A stretch of DNA of 64,000 bases from Darksidea phi (GCA_030770425.1 JASJFT010000101.1:62001-126000), one strand, 5' to 3'. Positions 32,203 to 42,179 are shown, counted from the stretch's first letter. Made by a program: numbers and translations. The notes: a model not told the origin generated them from the sequence alone.

Positions 32203-35187
32203 ATGGAAACCCCTCAACTGACTTGTATCCAAAGGCCTACGAGCGAGGGTGGTGGCCACCAAGTTTCATGCGTTTGGGAGAACTCGCATGAGCTTATTGA
32301 AGCAAAGCTGAAAGTAGCACTAAAAAAGAGTTGGAAGCATCTCATATTGGTTGTACCTGGTCTACAAAGTAGAACAGAGGGCCTCCTTGTAGAGGTCTGG
32401 GAAAAAGAATACAAAGAACAACGAAAGTTCATGTGCAAGTTTCTGGGTTCCTTACGATTCGAAAAGCCACTGGAAGTCGATGGTTGTACAACGGATATAA
32501 CAATTGGCGACCCCGGGCCCGGAGAAGGGTGGGAGCAGGTGCCGCTCGAGAGTAAAATTGATGGAATCATGGAGAAGGAGGAACAGGAACAAATGAAGGA
32601 GAAAGAATCAAGTCCTGATTCACGAACTCACGGGCTCGTGATAGACCCAAGATGGACAGCGCTCCACCATGCTGCTTGGTTAGGCAATACAGGTGGGGTG
32701 GACGTTGCAGCCATCCTGAACAAGCAAGAGAGCCGAAAACAGCGAGACGAAGAGTTTATAAAGTTATCGATTGCTAACGGCGATGATGCCAACGACCCTG
32801 ACTCTAATGGGCAGAGCCCGCTGCACCGTGCGGTGTGGGGAGGTTCCCTAGGGATCGTGAAATTGTTACCAAAAAATGAATCCTGTGCAAATGCTAAGGA
32901 CAAAGCTGGAAATACTGCATTACATGTAGCAGCCGATACGGGTTTCGAAGAAGTCGCGACATATCTGTGCGACTATGTGGACATTCAAGCAAGAGGGAGG
33001 AACGGCCTGACGCCGCTGCACTACGCAGCAATGAGCGGACAGTACGAGGTGGTCAAACTGCTCGTCAACCATGATTCCATTATCGACGCCAAGGATCATA
33101 AAATTGGCTGGACGCCATTGCACTGTGCAGCCGAGAACGGCCACACTGCCGTGATTAAACTGCTGCTGAATAAGGGAGCCAGGTTTGAGGAGACGGACGA
33201 CATAATTGGCTGGACACCATTACACTTTGCGGCAATGAACGCTCACAGAGCAGTCGAGGAACTCAGCAAACACGCCACCATCGACAACACCATATTTGAC
33301 TGTATGCCGGAGGGTTCGAAAAATTATGAAGCATTGATCGAATGGATTAAAAAGAACAGTGGTAAATTTAGCCTAGAGACACCTACTCGGCTACATTTGG
33401 CAGCAATAGACCGGCGGACCAGGATGACTAGGTCGGTTATCGCCAGTACGATGACCTTTAGTGAGAATAGGATTGAAGACAGTAACAGTTTGATGCACTG
33501 GGCCGCTAGGGACGGGCGTAATGGAACTCTCAGCTTCCTTGTCCAGATAGGCATCGGCATCGATGTAGCGGATGTCACTGGCCGGACGCCGCTGCATTTC
33601 GCTGCCGAGAATGGGCACGGGGCTACCGTGCAATGGCTGCTCAATGAAGGTGCCGAAATCGAGGCGAGGGATAGAGACGGTCGGACGCCGCTGCACTGTG
33701 CCGCCGCGAATGGGCACGAGGCTGCCGTGCAGCAGCTACTCAATGAATGCGCCACCCTTGTTGCAAAGGACAAGGATGGCTGGACGCCGCTGCATTGGGC
33801 TACCGAGAGCGGGAATGATGCTGTCGTGCGGCAGCTGCTTCATGAAGGCGCTGATATCGAGGCGAAAGACGGAGGCGGCCGGACGCCGCTGCATTGGGTC
33901 GCCGAGAACGGGCACGAAGCCGTCGTGCAGCAGCTGCTTGGTAAGCACGCTAACATCGAGGCAAAGGATACCAACCACCATACGCCGCTGGACGGGGCCG
34001 CTTTGAGCGGGTCGAAAGAGGTCGTACAGGTGCTTATCAATGCCCTCAAGGCAGAAGACCTCTTCCGGGATGCTATGCTGCCGACAGACGGCGACCGTGG
34101 CACCACACCGCTACACGCGGCCGCCTCGAGCAGGTCGAAGGAGGTTGTACAAATGCTTGTTGCCGAGCTCAAAGAGAATGATATCTTCCCGACCGCTATG
34201 AAGGCGAGAGACAGCAAACGCCGCACGCCGCTGGACGGGGCCGCCTCGAGCAGGTCGAAAGAGGTCGTACAGGTGCTTATCACTGCCCTCAAGACTGAGG
34301 AACTCTTCCGGACCGCCATGGAGGCGCAAGACCACCTCATCCGAAGGGTGACCATACAGGCGCTTCAAGGCAGGGCCGACCTCTCTGACGAGACACTACG
34401 AGGCATGGCGACGCTGCTAAAGGATGACGACCCGGACGTCCGAAAGGAGGCTATAGAGGCGCTTCAGGGCCGAACCAACCTCTCTGAAGAGATACTACGA
34501 GATATAGCAGCGCGGTTAGAGAATAATAAAGACTTAGGAGTTCGAAAGGCGGCTATACAGGTGCTTCGAAGCCAGACCAAACTCCCTATAGAGGCACTAC
34601 AAAGTATAGTAGCGCAGCTCAAGCGTGAAAACTCAGATATTCGGACGGTGGCTGTAGAGGCGCTTCAAGGCCAGATCGACCTCTCTGAAGAGATACTACG
34701 AGATATAGCAGCGCTATTAAAGGATAACGACTCGGACGTCCGAGAGGCAGCTGTGGTAGCGATTCAAGGTCAGGCCGACCTCTCTAAAGAGATACTACGA
34801 GACATTGCGGCACAGCTCGAGGATGACGACCCGGACGTCCGAGAGGCGGCTATAGAAGCGCTTCAACGCCGGACTGACCTCTCTAACGAGATACTACGAG
34901 ATATAGCAGCGCGGTTAGAGAATAATGACTTAGGAGTTCGAAAGGCGGCTATACAGGTACTTCGAAGCCAGACCAAACTCCCTACAGAGGTATTACAAAG
35001 TATAGTAGCGCAGCTCAAGTGTGAAAACTCAGATATTCGGACGGTGGCTGTAGAGGCGCTTCAGGACCGAGCCGACCTCTCTAAAGAGATGCGACAAGGC
35101 ATAGCAGAGCAACTTGAGGACGAAAAATCGGATAAGGTCGCACGAGATTTTATCGCTGCACTCGAGAAAGCGGGCCTCTTCCAGTAG
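32203..35187 (+). CDS. Ankyrin + HEAT-like repeat protein, sensor part of the HET gene
   Basis: About 994 aa from the ATG at 32203, although the frame is open from 32128 and overlaps the HET ORF. After a roughly 140-residue linker come about a dozen ankyrin repeats (TPLHYAAMSGQYEVVKLLV, TPLHFAAENGHGATVQWLL, TPLHWVAENGHEAVVQQLL and others). Then follow eight 33-residue HEAT-like units with the pattern R-x-A-x-x-A-L-Q...L-S-x-E-I-L-R-D-I-A-A-x-L...D-V. HEAT units 2-4 are almost the same as units 6-8 in DNA as well as protein, a sign of recent internal duplication. In fungal HET/NLR proteins such near-identical repeats form the fast-evolving recognition surface. No NACHT or NB-ARC domain is present. 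Confidence 0.8.
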   Translation: METPQLTCIQRPTSEGGGHQVSCVWENSHELIEAKLKVALKKSWKHLILVVPGLQSRTEGLLVEVWEKEYKEQRKFMCKFLGSLRFEKPLEVDGCTTDITIGDPGPGEGWEQVPLESKIDGIMEKEEQEQMKEKESSPDSRTHGLVIDPRWTALHHAAWLGNTGGVDVAAILNKQESRKQRDEEFIKLSIANGDDANDPDSNGQSPLHRAVWGGSLGIVKLLPKNESCANAKDKAGNTALHVAADTGFEEVATYLCDYVDIQARGRNGLTPLHYAAMSGQYEVVKLLVNHDSIIDAKDHKIGWTPLHCAAENGHTAVIKLLLNKGARFEETDDIIGWTPLHFAAMNAHRAVEELSKHATIDNTIFDCMPEGSKNYEALIEWIKKNSGKFSLETPTRLHLAAIDRRTRMTRSVIASTMTFSENRIEDSNSLMHWAARDGRNGTLSFLVQIGIGIDVADVTGRTPLHFAAENGHGATVQWLLNEGAEIEARDRDGRTPLHCAAANGHEAAVQQLLNECATLVAKDKDGWTPLHWATESGNDAVVRQLLHEGADIEAKDGGGRTPLHWVAENGHEAVVQQLLGKHANIEAKDTNHHTPLDGAALSGSKEVVQVLINALKAEDLFRDAMLPTDGDRGTTPLHAAASSRSKEVVQMLVAELKENDIFPTAMKARDSKRRTPLDGAASSRSKEVVQVLITALKTEELFRTAMEAQDHLIRRVTIQALQGRADLSDETLRGMATLLKDDDPDVRKEAIEALQGRTNLSEEILRDIAARLENNKDLGVRKAAIQVLRSQTKLPIEALQSIVAQLKRENSDIRTVAVEALQGQIDLSEEILRDIAALLKDNDSDVREAAVVAIQGQADLSKEILRDIAAQLEDDDPDVREAAIEALQRRTDLSNEILRDIAARLENNDLGVRKAAIQVLRSQTKLPTEVLQSIVAQLKCENSDIRTVAVEALQDRADLSKEMRQGIAEQLEDEKSDKVARDFIAALEKAGLFQ
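34478..34672. repeat. HEAT-unit internal duplication, copy 1
   Basis: About 195 bp nearly identical to 34875-35069, offset by 397 bp (four 99-bp units plus one codon). Differences include an extra AAA codon and a few transitions. Confidence 0.85.
34875..35069. repeat. HEAT-unit internal duplication, copy 2
   Basis: Second copy of the block at 34478-34672, inside the C-terminal repeat domain. Confidence 0.85.
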
Positions 35188-35586
35188 GCGAAAGGATCGC
35201 GACTGTATACGGACCACTGACCCAAAAACATCTGTATGAGGAAATGCAACTGCAAACGCCTCTCACATCCCCTAAAAGAACACCAGAATGCTCATTCATT
35301 TGATAGAGGTTCAGATTCAGGTTGGAGAAGACTTCCAGTGATGAAAATGAGCATAGAGACGCTTGATTGAGGCGGATGCAGATATGCGAGTCATGTAAAT
35401 TCTAGTCCTTACCCTTGTCCGCACGGAACTGATCTAATTGGTTTTCTATTTATATAAATGGGTGAAATGCCTGTAGTTACCGTATGCCTCTGTGGGTTCC
35501 TCCGGAAGACCGCCTTTCACCAGGGTGTCTCCACTTAGACTTTAGTACTTAAATCTAGTGGTAGTTTCTATAAGCGCCGAGCCCTT
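35188..35586. other. Intergenic, no gene seen
   Basis: About 400 bp after the ankyrin/HEAT ORF; probably its 3' UTR followed by degraded sequence. Confidence 0.45.
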
Positions 35587-35660
35587 TACCTTGCCAGTGA
35601 GGTGGTGGTTGTAGGGGATTTCAACCGACATCACCCGCTGTGGGGAAGAAGCCACATCGA
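35587..35660 (+). mobile_element. LINE endonuclease-domain scrap
   Basis: The plus-strand frame reads VVVVGDFNRHHPLWGR, the catalytic strand motif (GDFN.HH..WG) of the endonuclease/exonuclease/phosphatase domain in fungal Tad-type LINE retrotransposons. Only this piece remains; nothing of the reverse transcriptase is recognisable nearby. The frame then drifts into unrelated sequence. Confidence 0.6.
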
Positions 35661-35770
35661 CAGCACGGTAAGACAAGACGAGAGCGCGCTAATCATCGAT
35701 TGGTGTCGCTTCTGCTGGCAGGCGTGGTCACGTTCGTCAGCGACGCACTCTATGCTGCTTCATTCAGAGG

Positions 35771-35830
35771 CACGAGGCGGTGGTGAAGATGCTGCCCGAC
35801 GAGGGCGCCCTCATCAAGGATCGGGCGCAC
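35771..35830 (+). pseudogene. Orphan ankyrin-repeat fragment
   Basis: The plus frame reads HEAVVKMLPDEGALIKDRA, matching the second half of an ankyrin repeat (HEAVVKLLLDEGA...), with Leu-to-Pro in place of a conserved Leu. It lies 110 bp after the LINE scrap and 30 bp before repeat copy 2. Probably debris of another ankyrin gene. Confidence 0.5.
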
Positions 35831-35860
35831 TGATCATGGATTAGGGCACGGTACCATAGT

Positions 35861-36133
35861 GTGGGAGGGTGAATTACCCACAACTTGGTACACTGTTTTT
35901 CGCAAGTACTCAGTACGTGGAGGCCAGGTCTATACAGAAGTTAATATAGGATAGAAAAGCCTAACGATAAGAAAAAAGCGGGGTCTTACCATTATATGTG
36001 TCCATAAAGGTGTACTTCGGCGTGCTGTTCACCCTGTGAAGAAACTCAATGTTTCGTATATACACAATCTGGCGTGGCGTGAGATTTACACGCGGAGATA
36101 GTGGAAAGGTCGTACTGCCGTCTTTCTCTTTCG
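35861..36133. repeat. Direct repeat, copy 2 (about 270 bp)
   Basis: Same orientation as 30179-30450. Its minus strand still encodes decayed 5' exons of the JmjC-like gene (STPKYTFMDTYN, then KLWVIHPPT), ending abruptly at 35861, where copy 1 continues into the rest of the gene. Confidence 0.8.
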
Positions 36134-36349
36134 GGACCGCGTGGTTTGCAAAACCCCGTTAACGACTCACATTGACTACTCTGGCCTTGGTGGCTTCTAT
36201 CAGGCGCGTGGATAGCGTACCTGATGGCCAGGCGTCTGATCAACGCGCTGGTTGAATATATACTATTCTACGCCTAATAGCCTAGTTTCTAGGTTATTCG
36301 TACCCTTTTGCGGTTGCTATGGTTCGGTGGCGTAGAGCTGGATCCTGAC

Positions 36350-37020
36350 AGCTTCAAGGCAGAGTCTTTTTAGGCCCTTGGGATGCCCTAGTTTTCGACG
36401 CGGATGAGTCTGGGGTTATCCAGTCCTGACCAAAAAGATGTTTCTGCGTCGCCGTCCCATAGTCGAAGCCTGCTGGATTACATTTCTGTGAGGAAAGGGA
36501 CGAAAACCTTATGAACCGGTTCCTCCTCAGGCTTGAGGAGAAGTTGCAGCCCCTGAAGGTCGGCGGCTCAGAGCGCCTTGATATCTTCATTGGGGAGAGA
36601 ACGTTTTCTCAAGATGGATAGATATTCGTACGAAGTGTGCGCAGTTGAAGGTGTATTTGAACAAGGCCGAAAAGCGCATGGAAACAGAGAAACTGCGGCC
36701 GCGTTCTCATGGCGAATTGAACCTTCGTCGTCAGTGAAGGGCGCCTTCCTCTTGGTTCCCGCCTGAACAGTGTCGGGCGGAGTCTCCGTGGTGCTGTCAT
36801 TTTCTCCAGCATCCCAATCCCGCCTCTGCATCTGGCTGACTCTTCCTTTGAAGCTGGTGTTGAATCTTCTCTTTCAACCACTCCGGGCACTCCGCGCCTC
36901 TGGAGTTGAAAGTAGACCATCGCACAAGTTGTCGAAAGTTGCTCTGTGTGCCTCCTCCGTGTCGGCCACTGGCTTGTAATACTTCTTATACTCCTACTTG
37001 AACTTCCGCTCAGGGAGGCC
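36350..37020 (-). pseudogene. Decayed unknown gene
   Basis: Protein-like stretches on the minus strand, in shifting frames and cut by TGA/TAG codons: YKKYYKPVADTEEAHRATFD, ECPEWLKEKIQHQLQRKSQ, DDEGSIRHENAAAV, then SLPNEDIKAL-stop-AADLQGLQLLLKPEEEPVHK. The stops fit CGA-to-TGA changes. Acidic/basic composition suggests a former nuclear or transposon-encoded protein, but I cannot name it. Confidence 0.35.
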
Positions 37021-38222
37021 AAATATACACGTAGAGAATCCCTTCATCCACCTCGTACTATTCGAAATAAAGCGCTCGAATTCTCTCTCGACGAGCCTTC
37101 TGCTCTTATATTCCGCAATTACAGCGGCTTATGTATGGGTCAGCAGTGGTGGTCGAGTTGCCATGCTGGCACGACACTGGCACGAAAATATGCCATTGAT
37201 CCGTGCGTAGCGAAGAGACGCATTATGTACGCTAATTGTCACATCTTAGCTACTCTTGGTGACGCGCCTGCGACGAACGAGACGAAAACTTGCGAACAAC
37301 AATTGCGAATTAAAGAAGTACGGCCTGTTCCATATCATAATAGGAGGTATTATGCCCACATTCTCGGACAGCGCTTGCGGATCTTGATAAGCATGCGTAT
37401 GACCTCTGACAGGTTGTCCCGCTTTACATCCATGACGCCGTAGGTAACCGGCTTGTTCATGAGCTGCAGGTCGCTGTAGGTCTTGGCCGGATTTATTACC
37501 CACATCGAGCTGGACGGGATGACGTCATCTAGAACGCGGATAGCCAAGAATGCTGTCAGCCGCAGCTGGGCGGACTGATGCTGTCAACCTCGCCTTATTA
37601 GCTACAGCGTTGTCGCCTTGGCTTCCAAGGTAGCATTCTCCCTCCACATAGCCCTCGCCTAACAAGACGTCGTTTTCCCTACGCCGGGCAGATTCCTTTC
37701 TGTTCCTCTGCCGTAGCAGGAAGATTTGTATTCACATACGCAGATTGGAGTGGTCGACGTCGCCTGCGGGAGCGTTTTCGAGATGGATGAGGCAGGCGGG
37801 GTGGGGCGAGGCTACTTATCGAATAAGTGGCAGCCATCGCGTCGTAAGAATAACCCAAAAAGGTAAAGTACAAAGACATTTCGTCCCGAATACCTTAAAA
37901 CGCGAGAAGGTTATTGTTTGAAGCTATTGCCTGACGCTTACGTCACGGTATGACTGTAAGAGCAACGGTGAGAGCCTTAGCGAGGGCGTGGGAGTGTAAG
38001 ACTACTTATTTAATACACGGTATTATTATATACCTAAAATTTCCAAAATAAAATTAGTATAGTTTAGATTATTTTTATTATTAAATTAGGTTAACTAAGG
38101 AGACTGAATATACTCTACCTAAATAATTAAGTATATGAAGAATTCTACTATATCTATCCGATCCGCTAGACGTCTTAGCAAGACAGAACACTGCAGACGA
38201 AGTAAGCATTGGTCAACCGCTA
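37021..38222. other. Gene-poor, repeat-derived DNA
   Basis: Short broken ORFs only (37350-37547 minus is the most protein-like). A distinctly AT-rich patch at about 37990-38170 looks like RIP-degraded repeat. Confidence 0.4.
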
Positions 38223-38455
38223 GCCCTAGGGCTTACCCCCTTTGCTACGCCTTAACTATATTCGGGGCTTACGTCGTATACCATGGTAAGCAATACTAAG
38301 AACTGATAAGCATTACCTAGGGCTACGGAAAGAGATTAGCACGAGCCCTAGGGCTTACCCCCCCTTCCTACGTCTTAACCGTGCGCGAGACTTACCCCAT
38401 CTATCACAGTAAGCAATACCAAGAACTGATAAGCATTGCTTAGACCCAACGACAA
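38223..38455. repeat. 122-bp tandem duplication
   Basis: Two units beginning GCCCTAGGGCTTACCCCC, at 38223 and 38345. Each also contains a TAAGCAATAC-AAGAACTGATAAGCATT block near its end. The units differ by scattered transitions and small indels. GTAAGCAATAC-type motifs and CCCTAGGG palindromes recur within each unit. No coding potential. Confidence 0.75.
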
Positions 38456-39254
38456 TAGCTTAGCGCTAACCTAGGTATAGTGAGTTTTTTGGAGGGTCAA
38501 GTTGCGAGTCCCCTCTCGCCGGCGTAACAGCTCATTCATGAAGCCTCCGGTTCCTCCGATGTCAGCGATTGGCGTTAAAGGGCAGCGGAGATGCTTACAG
38601 GCGCCCGGGCTCCCCCTGCTATGGCTGGCCGGGTGTAGCCGGCCGATGCTACTGTTTCTTACAAGCTCGGATGACGCCTAAGTATGACTCCCAACCGCCA
38701 TCCAATATCTGAGTGCGTTTCCCCCAGGTGGAGCCGCGACCGAGCCTGAAGAAAGCAAATCGGAGCTTGTTGGACGGCGATATCGGACTTTAGACGCCCT
38801 TTATTCTTAGCTGCGACCTGCAACTCGATCCTTGGGGCACAGCTTCGATCGGCCATCGGGATGGTTTCCATTCCGTAGGAAGAACAAGCGTACCGTGATA
38901 CTAGAGGGCGAGAGGAATCGAACGAGCCATTTGTGAAAATCGAGGCTAGCGTACTTATGACGGAAATCTACGTTAATTAAGGACTAGGAGCTCCTTAACA
39001 AGTGCCTCCTCCTTAGATAGCCATAGCTTTCGTTTTTGGACGTTAGCTGTATTATAGCTTGTAGTTCCAGGCATGGCGAGATTTGTTGAAAGACGCGTCG
39101 CCATGTTGGTACGGTGACTAATGCGGACGAATAACTAATATGGGCGGATAAGCGACAAAGCACGTTCATGAACCCTTCCGTGCGTACGGGTCCCGGAATT
39201 CCTAGCATAATTACGTACATACACAGCAACTAGAATGTGGGCCTATCCATTTTT
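38456..39254. other. Intergenic, no gene seen
   Basis: About 0.8 kb without coding signal. A GTTCGATTCC-like box near 38920 (minus strand) was checked for a tRNA; the required stems do not form. Confidence 0.45.
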
Positions 39255-39341
39255 GTTACCAATGACCCTCTACAAGTTGTCGTTCATGCAAGGAGGCCCA
39301 AGCGACCATCGAACGACAACTTGCAGGGGGTTACTGGTAAT
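39255..39341. repeat. Imperfect inverted repeat (hairpin)
   Basis: Arms 39255-39285 and 39311-39341 are reverse complements over 31 bp with about four mismatches, separated by a 25-bp loop. The arms begin GTTACCAATGACC and GAACGACAACTTG. It could be a small MITE-like element or a transcribed hairpin; there is no adjacent gene it obviously terminates. Confidence 0.65.
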
Positions 39342-39971
39342 AGGAACAGACCAAGGGTTCCCATACTGGGTACTTTTACCTACCATAGTTTTTGGTAAGA
39401 ACTATAGCGTGCGTCTAGTACCAATAATTGTCAACAACGGATGACAAATGCAACCTTGGAAAATGGGTGTCAAGATGGCTAACCGTCTTACTTGCGACGG
39501 GCTGCCAACCGGTGAGCTGTAAGCAAAATCCGTTCATACGAGCTTCTACTGTATCGTGTGCCGTCAAATAACACCTGAATAAGGCCGAAAAAGGCGGGGA
39601 GTACCTTATCAGACTCACTTGAGACGCAGGTCAGACTTGGCTGCAGCCAATGGCGGTTCATCTGTCAGCTCTAAATGTTGTGTTTTAGATGAATGCGGAA
39701 GGTGGGCTGGCCCGATCCTGCGTTTTAAGGTACGAAGTTACGAGGGACCGCTGACGAGAGCCTGGAACTCTCTGTCTTTACGGATAGCCGAGTCTTCCTG
39801 CCCTTCGGATATCGAAACGTGGTCAAGACACACGGACACCATGGGTACGTTGAGCGCCACACCTCGGCGTCGCCAGAGGATTATTCTGTTCTGATCTTGC
39901 TGACTGTAGTATAAAAGGGAAGAGAAAGCGTCCTGGCAGGCTGAGAAAGAATAAATGGAAGAGAGCTCAAG
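39342..39971. promoter_or_regulatory. Upstream region of the bANK regulator
   Basis: 630 bp of promoter. A TATA box is listed separately. One open plus-strand frame (39619-39894) has no recognisable content. Confidence 0.4.
39910..39917 (+). promoter_or_regulatory. TATA box of the bANK regulator gene
   Basis: TATAAAAG, 55 bp before the ATG at 39972. Confidence 0.5.
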
Positions 39972-41316
39972 ATGAACCAGACAACTCCCATTTCACCCGA
40001 GGATGGATTAAGACAGGGAGCTGATCGTTTTCAATCGCGTTAGATCAATTACACCAATCAACTCGATCGAGTTCGCAGACTGATACTTCTTATAGATACT
40101 CAGGTCGCCCAAGTGACTAACACGGCCGAACGTAGACGGATGCAGAACAGGATAGCCCAACGAAACCACCGTACGTTCAGATAATCCCACGCCCCCGCGT
40201 ACTTGGATATATGCACTGCTTGCTATACACGAAGTGCTTATTTGTGGTCTGGCTCTAGGTAGTAGATGTAAGCCTAATTCGACGCAAGCAAACAGGGACA
40301 GCAGCAACACCTTGATCTGGACGCAACCCCATACTATTCCTCTGCCACCAACCAGAGTGCGCGAGCACAAGCAGCAGCAACAACAGCGACAACAACAGGG
40401 CCAGCAACAGATACCCCCGAAACAGCGATCCCAGGCCAAATCTGTTGGCTACCCCTCTCCCCGCACAACCAGTCCACGCCAACCGGCCCCACTGGAGAAG
40501 CAACAGGCTCAGCTTCCCTACGAGACCGGGGCCCGCCCGCAAAGCTGCGAGAAGGACTACGGCAACCAGAACAACACCCAACAAGATGACATGCAGTGGA
40601 TCAACGGTGTACTGCGCGACGATGACTTCTCGTGGGATCGGCTGTCAGATATCGCGTATTTGAAGTCCGTGCCTTTGTTAAGCGAGCCGTCGAGCAAAGA
40701 CTTGTCCGACTTGGCGTTGATCACGGTGGGCGGGAAAATGGGCACCGATGAAGGCATGGAGGGGAGCTACGGCACTGGCTCCCAGACTGATGTTCCAGTT
40801 GAGGGTGCTGTTCCGTCTGGCGGTGAGGGGGACAGCGGCGAGGACGACAGCGAGGGGGACGGCGATGTCGCCATGGTCGGCGGGCTGGAGGAGGACTTCT
40901 CGGGCTACAACGCGCTGCACCTGGCGGCGTACCTGGGCCAGGTGGGTACGGTGCGGCTGCTGCTCCAGCTGCGACCGGCGGACGCAGACCGGGCGGCCGA
41001 GGGCGGGCAGCGGCAGGCGCCGCTGCACATCGCCGCGGCGCACCACCATCTAGACGTTGTGCGCATGCTGCTGGACCACGGTGCCAAGGTGCGGCTGCAG
41101 GACGGTCTGGGGTGCACGCCGCTGCACGTCGCCGTTCGGGCCGGGGCCCACGCCGTGGCCCGCCTGCTGGTGTGCTGGTGCGTCGAGCTGCTGCACATCC
41201 GTGACGCTACGGGGCGTACGCCGCTACACGATGCCATTATCAAGGGCGACGAGGAGACGGTGCGGCTGCTGCTGGACTACGGCGCGGACTCGACCGCGGT
41301 CGTTGTAAGAGAATAG
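39972..41316 (+). CDS. bZIP-basic-region + ankyrin (bANK) transcription factor, ToxE-like
   Basis: Three exons (39972-40038, 40096-40170, 40259-41316) give 399 aa. Exon 2 encodes AERRRMQNRIAQRNHR, a classic bZIP DNA-contact region (N..A..R pattern). The third exon does not continue into a leucine zipper; a Gln-rich segment follows (EHKQQQQQRQQQGQQQ). An acidic stretch (GEGDSGEDDSEGDGD) comes next, and then about four ankyrin repeats to the end (NALHLAAYLGQVGTVRLLL, APLHIAAAHHHLDVVRMLL, TPLHVAVRAG, TPLHDAIIKGDEETVRLLL). A basic region with C-terminal ankyrins and no zipper defines the bANK family founded by ToxE of the HC-toxin cluster and Aps2 of the apicidin cluster, which switch on their own biosynthetic genes. 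It lies on the edge of the PKS-NRPS neighbourhood, so it is the probable pathway-specific activator. The first intron is less certain; without it one TAG interrupts the frame. Confidence 0.75.
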
Positions 41317-42179
41317 GCGTGTGATTCTTTCCGGACAGGGTGATGAAGGGTCTCGGTTGTTGTTACCCACTCGCGCTCCGCTGGCTGTATAGTAACTGTT
41401 CGACTGACTGTAGCAGAGCTTGTGAGTACTTTTGACGTGGCTGCGACACCTATGGCGAAGCTTGTCTTGTCGAAATTGTAGATATACTACGCGCCTGTCG
41501 TAATAACATCTTCGCATTTTGCGCGCTGCGAATGGGACTTGCGACTCCACTTTGTCTGTAGCTCTGGCTGGTTGCTGAGCGTTGAATCGCCTGCGCTGAT
41601 AGAGCAGGTCTGCCTTCTTTTTGGAGCTGCCGAGTATACTGTGTGGGCGGCATCGAGGGCATTGTGCAGAGACGCGTTGCGATTTTAGTGGCGTAGGCGG
41701 CTGGTAAAGACGCGGAGAAGGCGAAGGACGACGAGGAGAGACTGCAGGCGCCTTTTCCTTTCGAGGCAGAAGCGTCAGCAGGGCGCCAGCGTCAGCAGCG
41801 AACTCAATGGCCAAGGGCAGATGGTGGTGACGTTGTGGGTGCAGACGGTGAGGGGGCCGCCGGCGGGGAAGGTGGTGCGGGTGGAGATAGCGGCACAATC
41901 CAAGCTTTCGGCGAAAACCCAAGGGCGATTTGGAAGACAGGGGGGCTGATGACTGCATGCGTAGCATGCAGAAAACAAGCTGCTGATGCATCGGGTGCAT
42001 TGATTTGGCGGCTAAAGCTTTCATTCGCCTGCCTGACGTGCCACGCGTGCTTTGGACTCAGCCCCAACGCAAGGCATATAACTGTCTTCCGGGTCGTAAC
42101 TCGACCCAACACTGTTTAACGCGATTCCTTTTTGGCAGTATTTTCCCACCAGCTTCCGGTCTTTCTATTCTACTCACCC
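41317..42179. other. Intergenic, no gene seen
   Basis: About 0.86 kb between two plus-strand genes. ORFs on both strands are GC-rich chance frames. Contains the promoter of the next gene. Confidence 0.4.

Noticed and set aside
30911..35187. Programmed -1 ribosomal frameshift joining HET and ankyrin ORFs
   Set aside because: The slip site GAAAAAG is not a proper X XXX XXY heptamer (a G replaces the first A) and no downstream pseudoknot was evident. A one-base indel is simpler.
36134..36360. Possible LTR or tRNA-like sequence near 36.25-36.34 kb
   Set aside because: No terminal inverted dinucleotides, partner LTR or tRNA fold could be identified.
38890..38980. Possible tRNA on the minus strand (GTTCGATTCC box)
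   Set aside because: The T-arm stem bases do not pair, and no acceptor or D-arm is found at the right spacing.
41224..42024. 266-aa minus-strand ORF
   Set aside because: Overlaps the 3' end of the bANK gene in antisense; low-complexity Pro/Arg-rich sequence with no family features.
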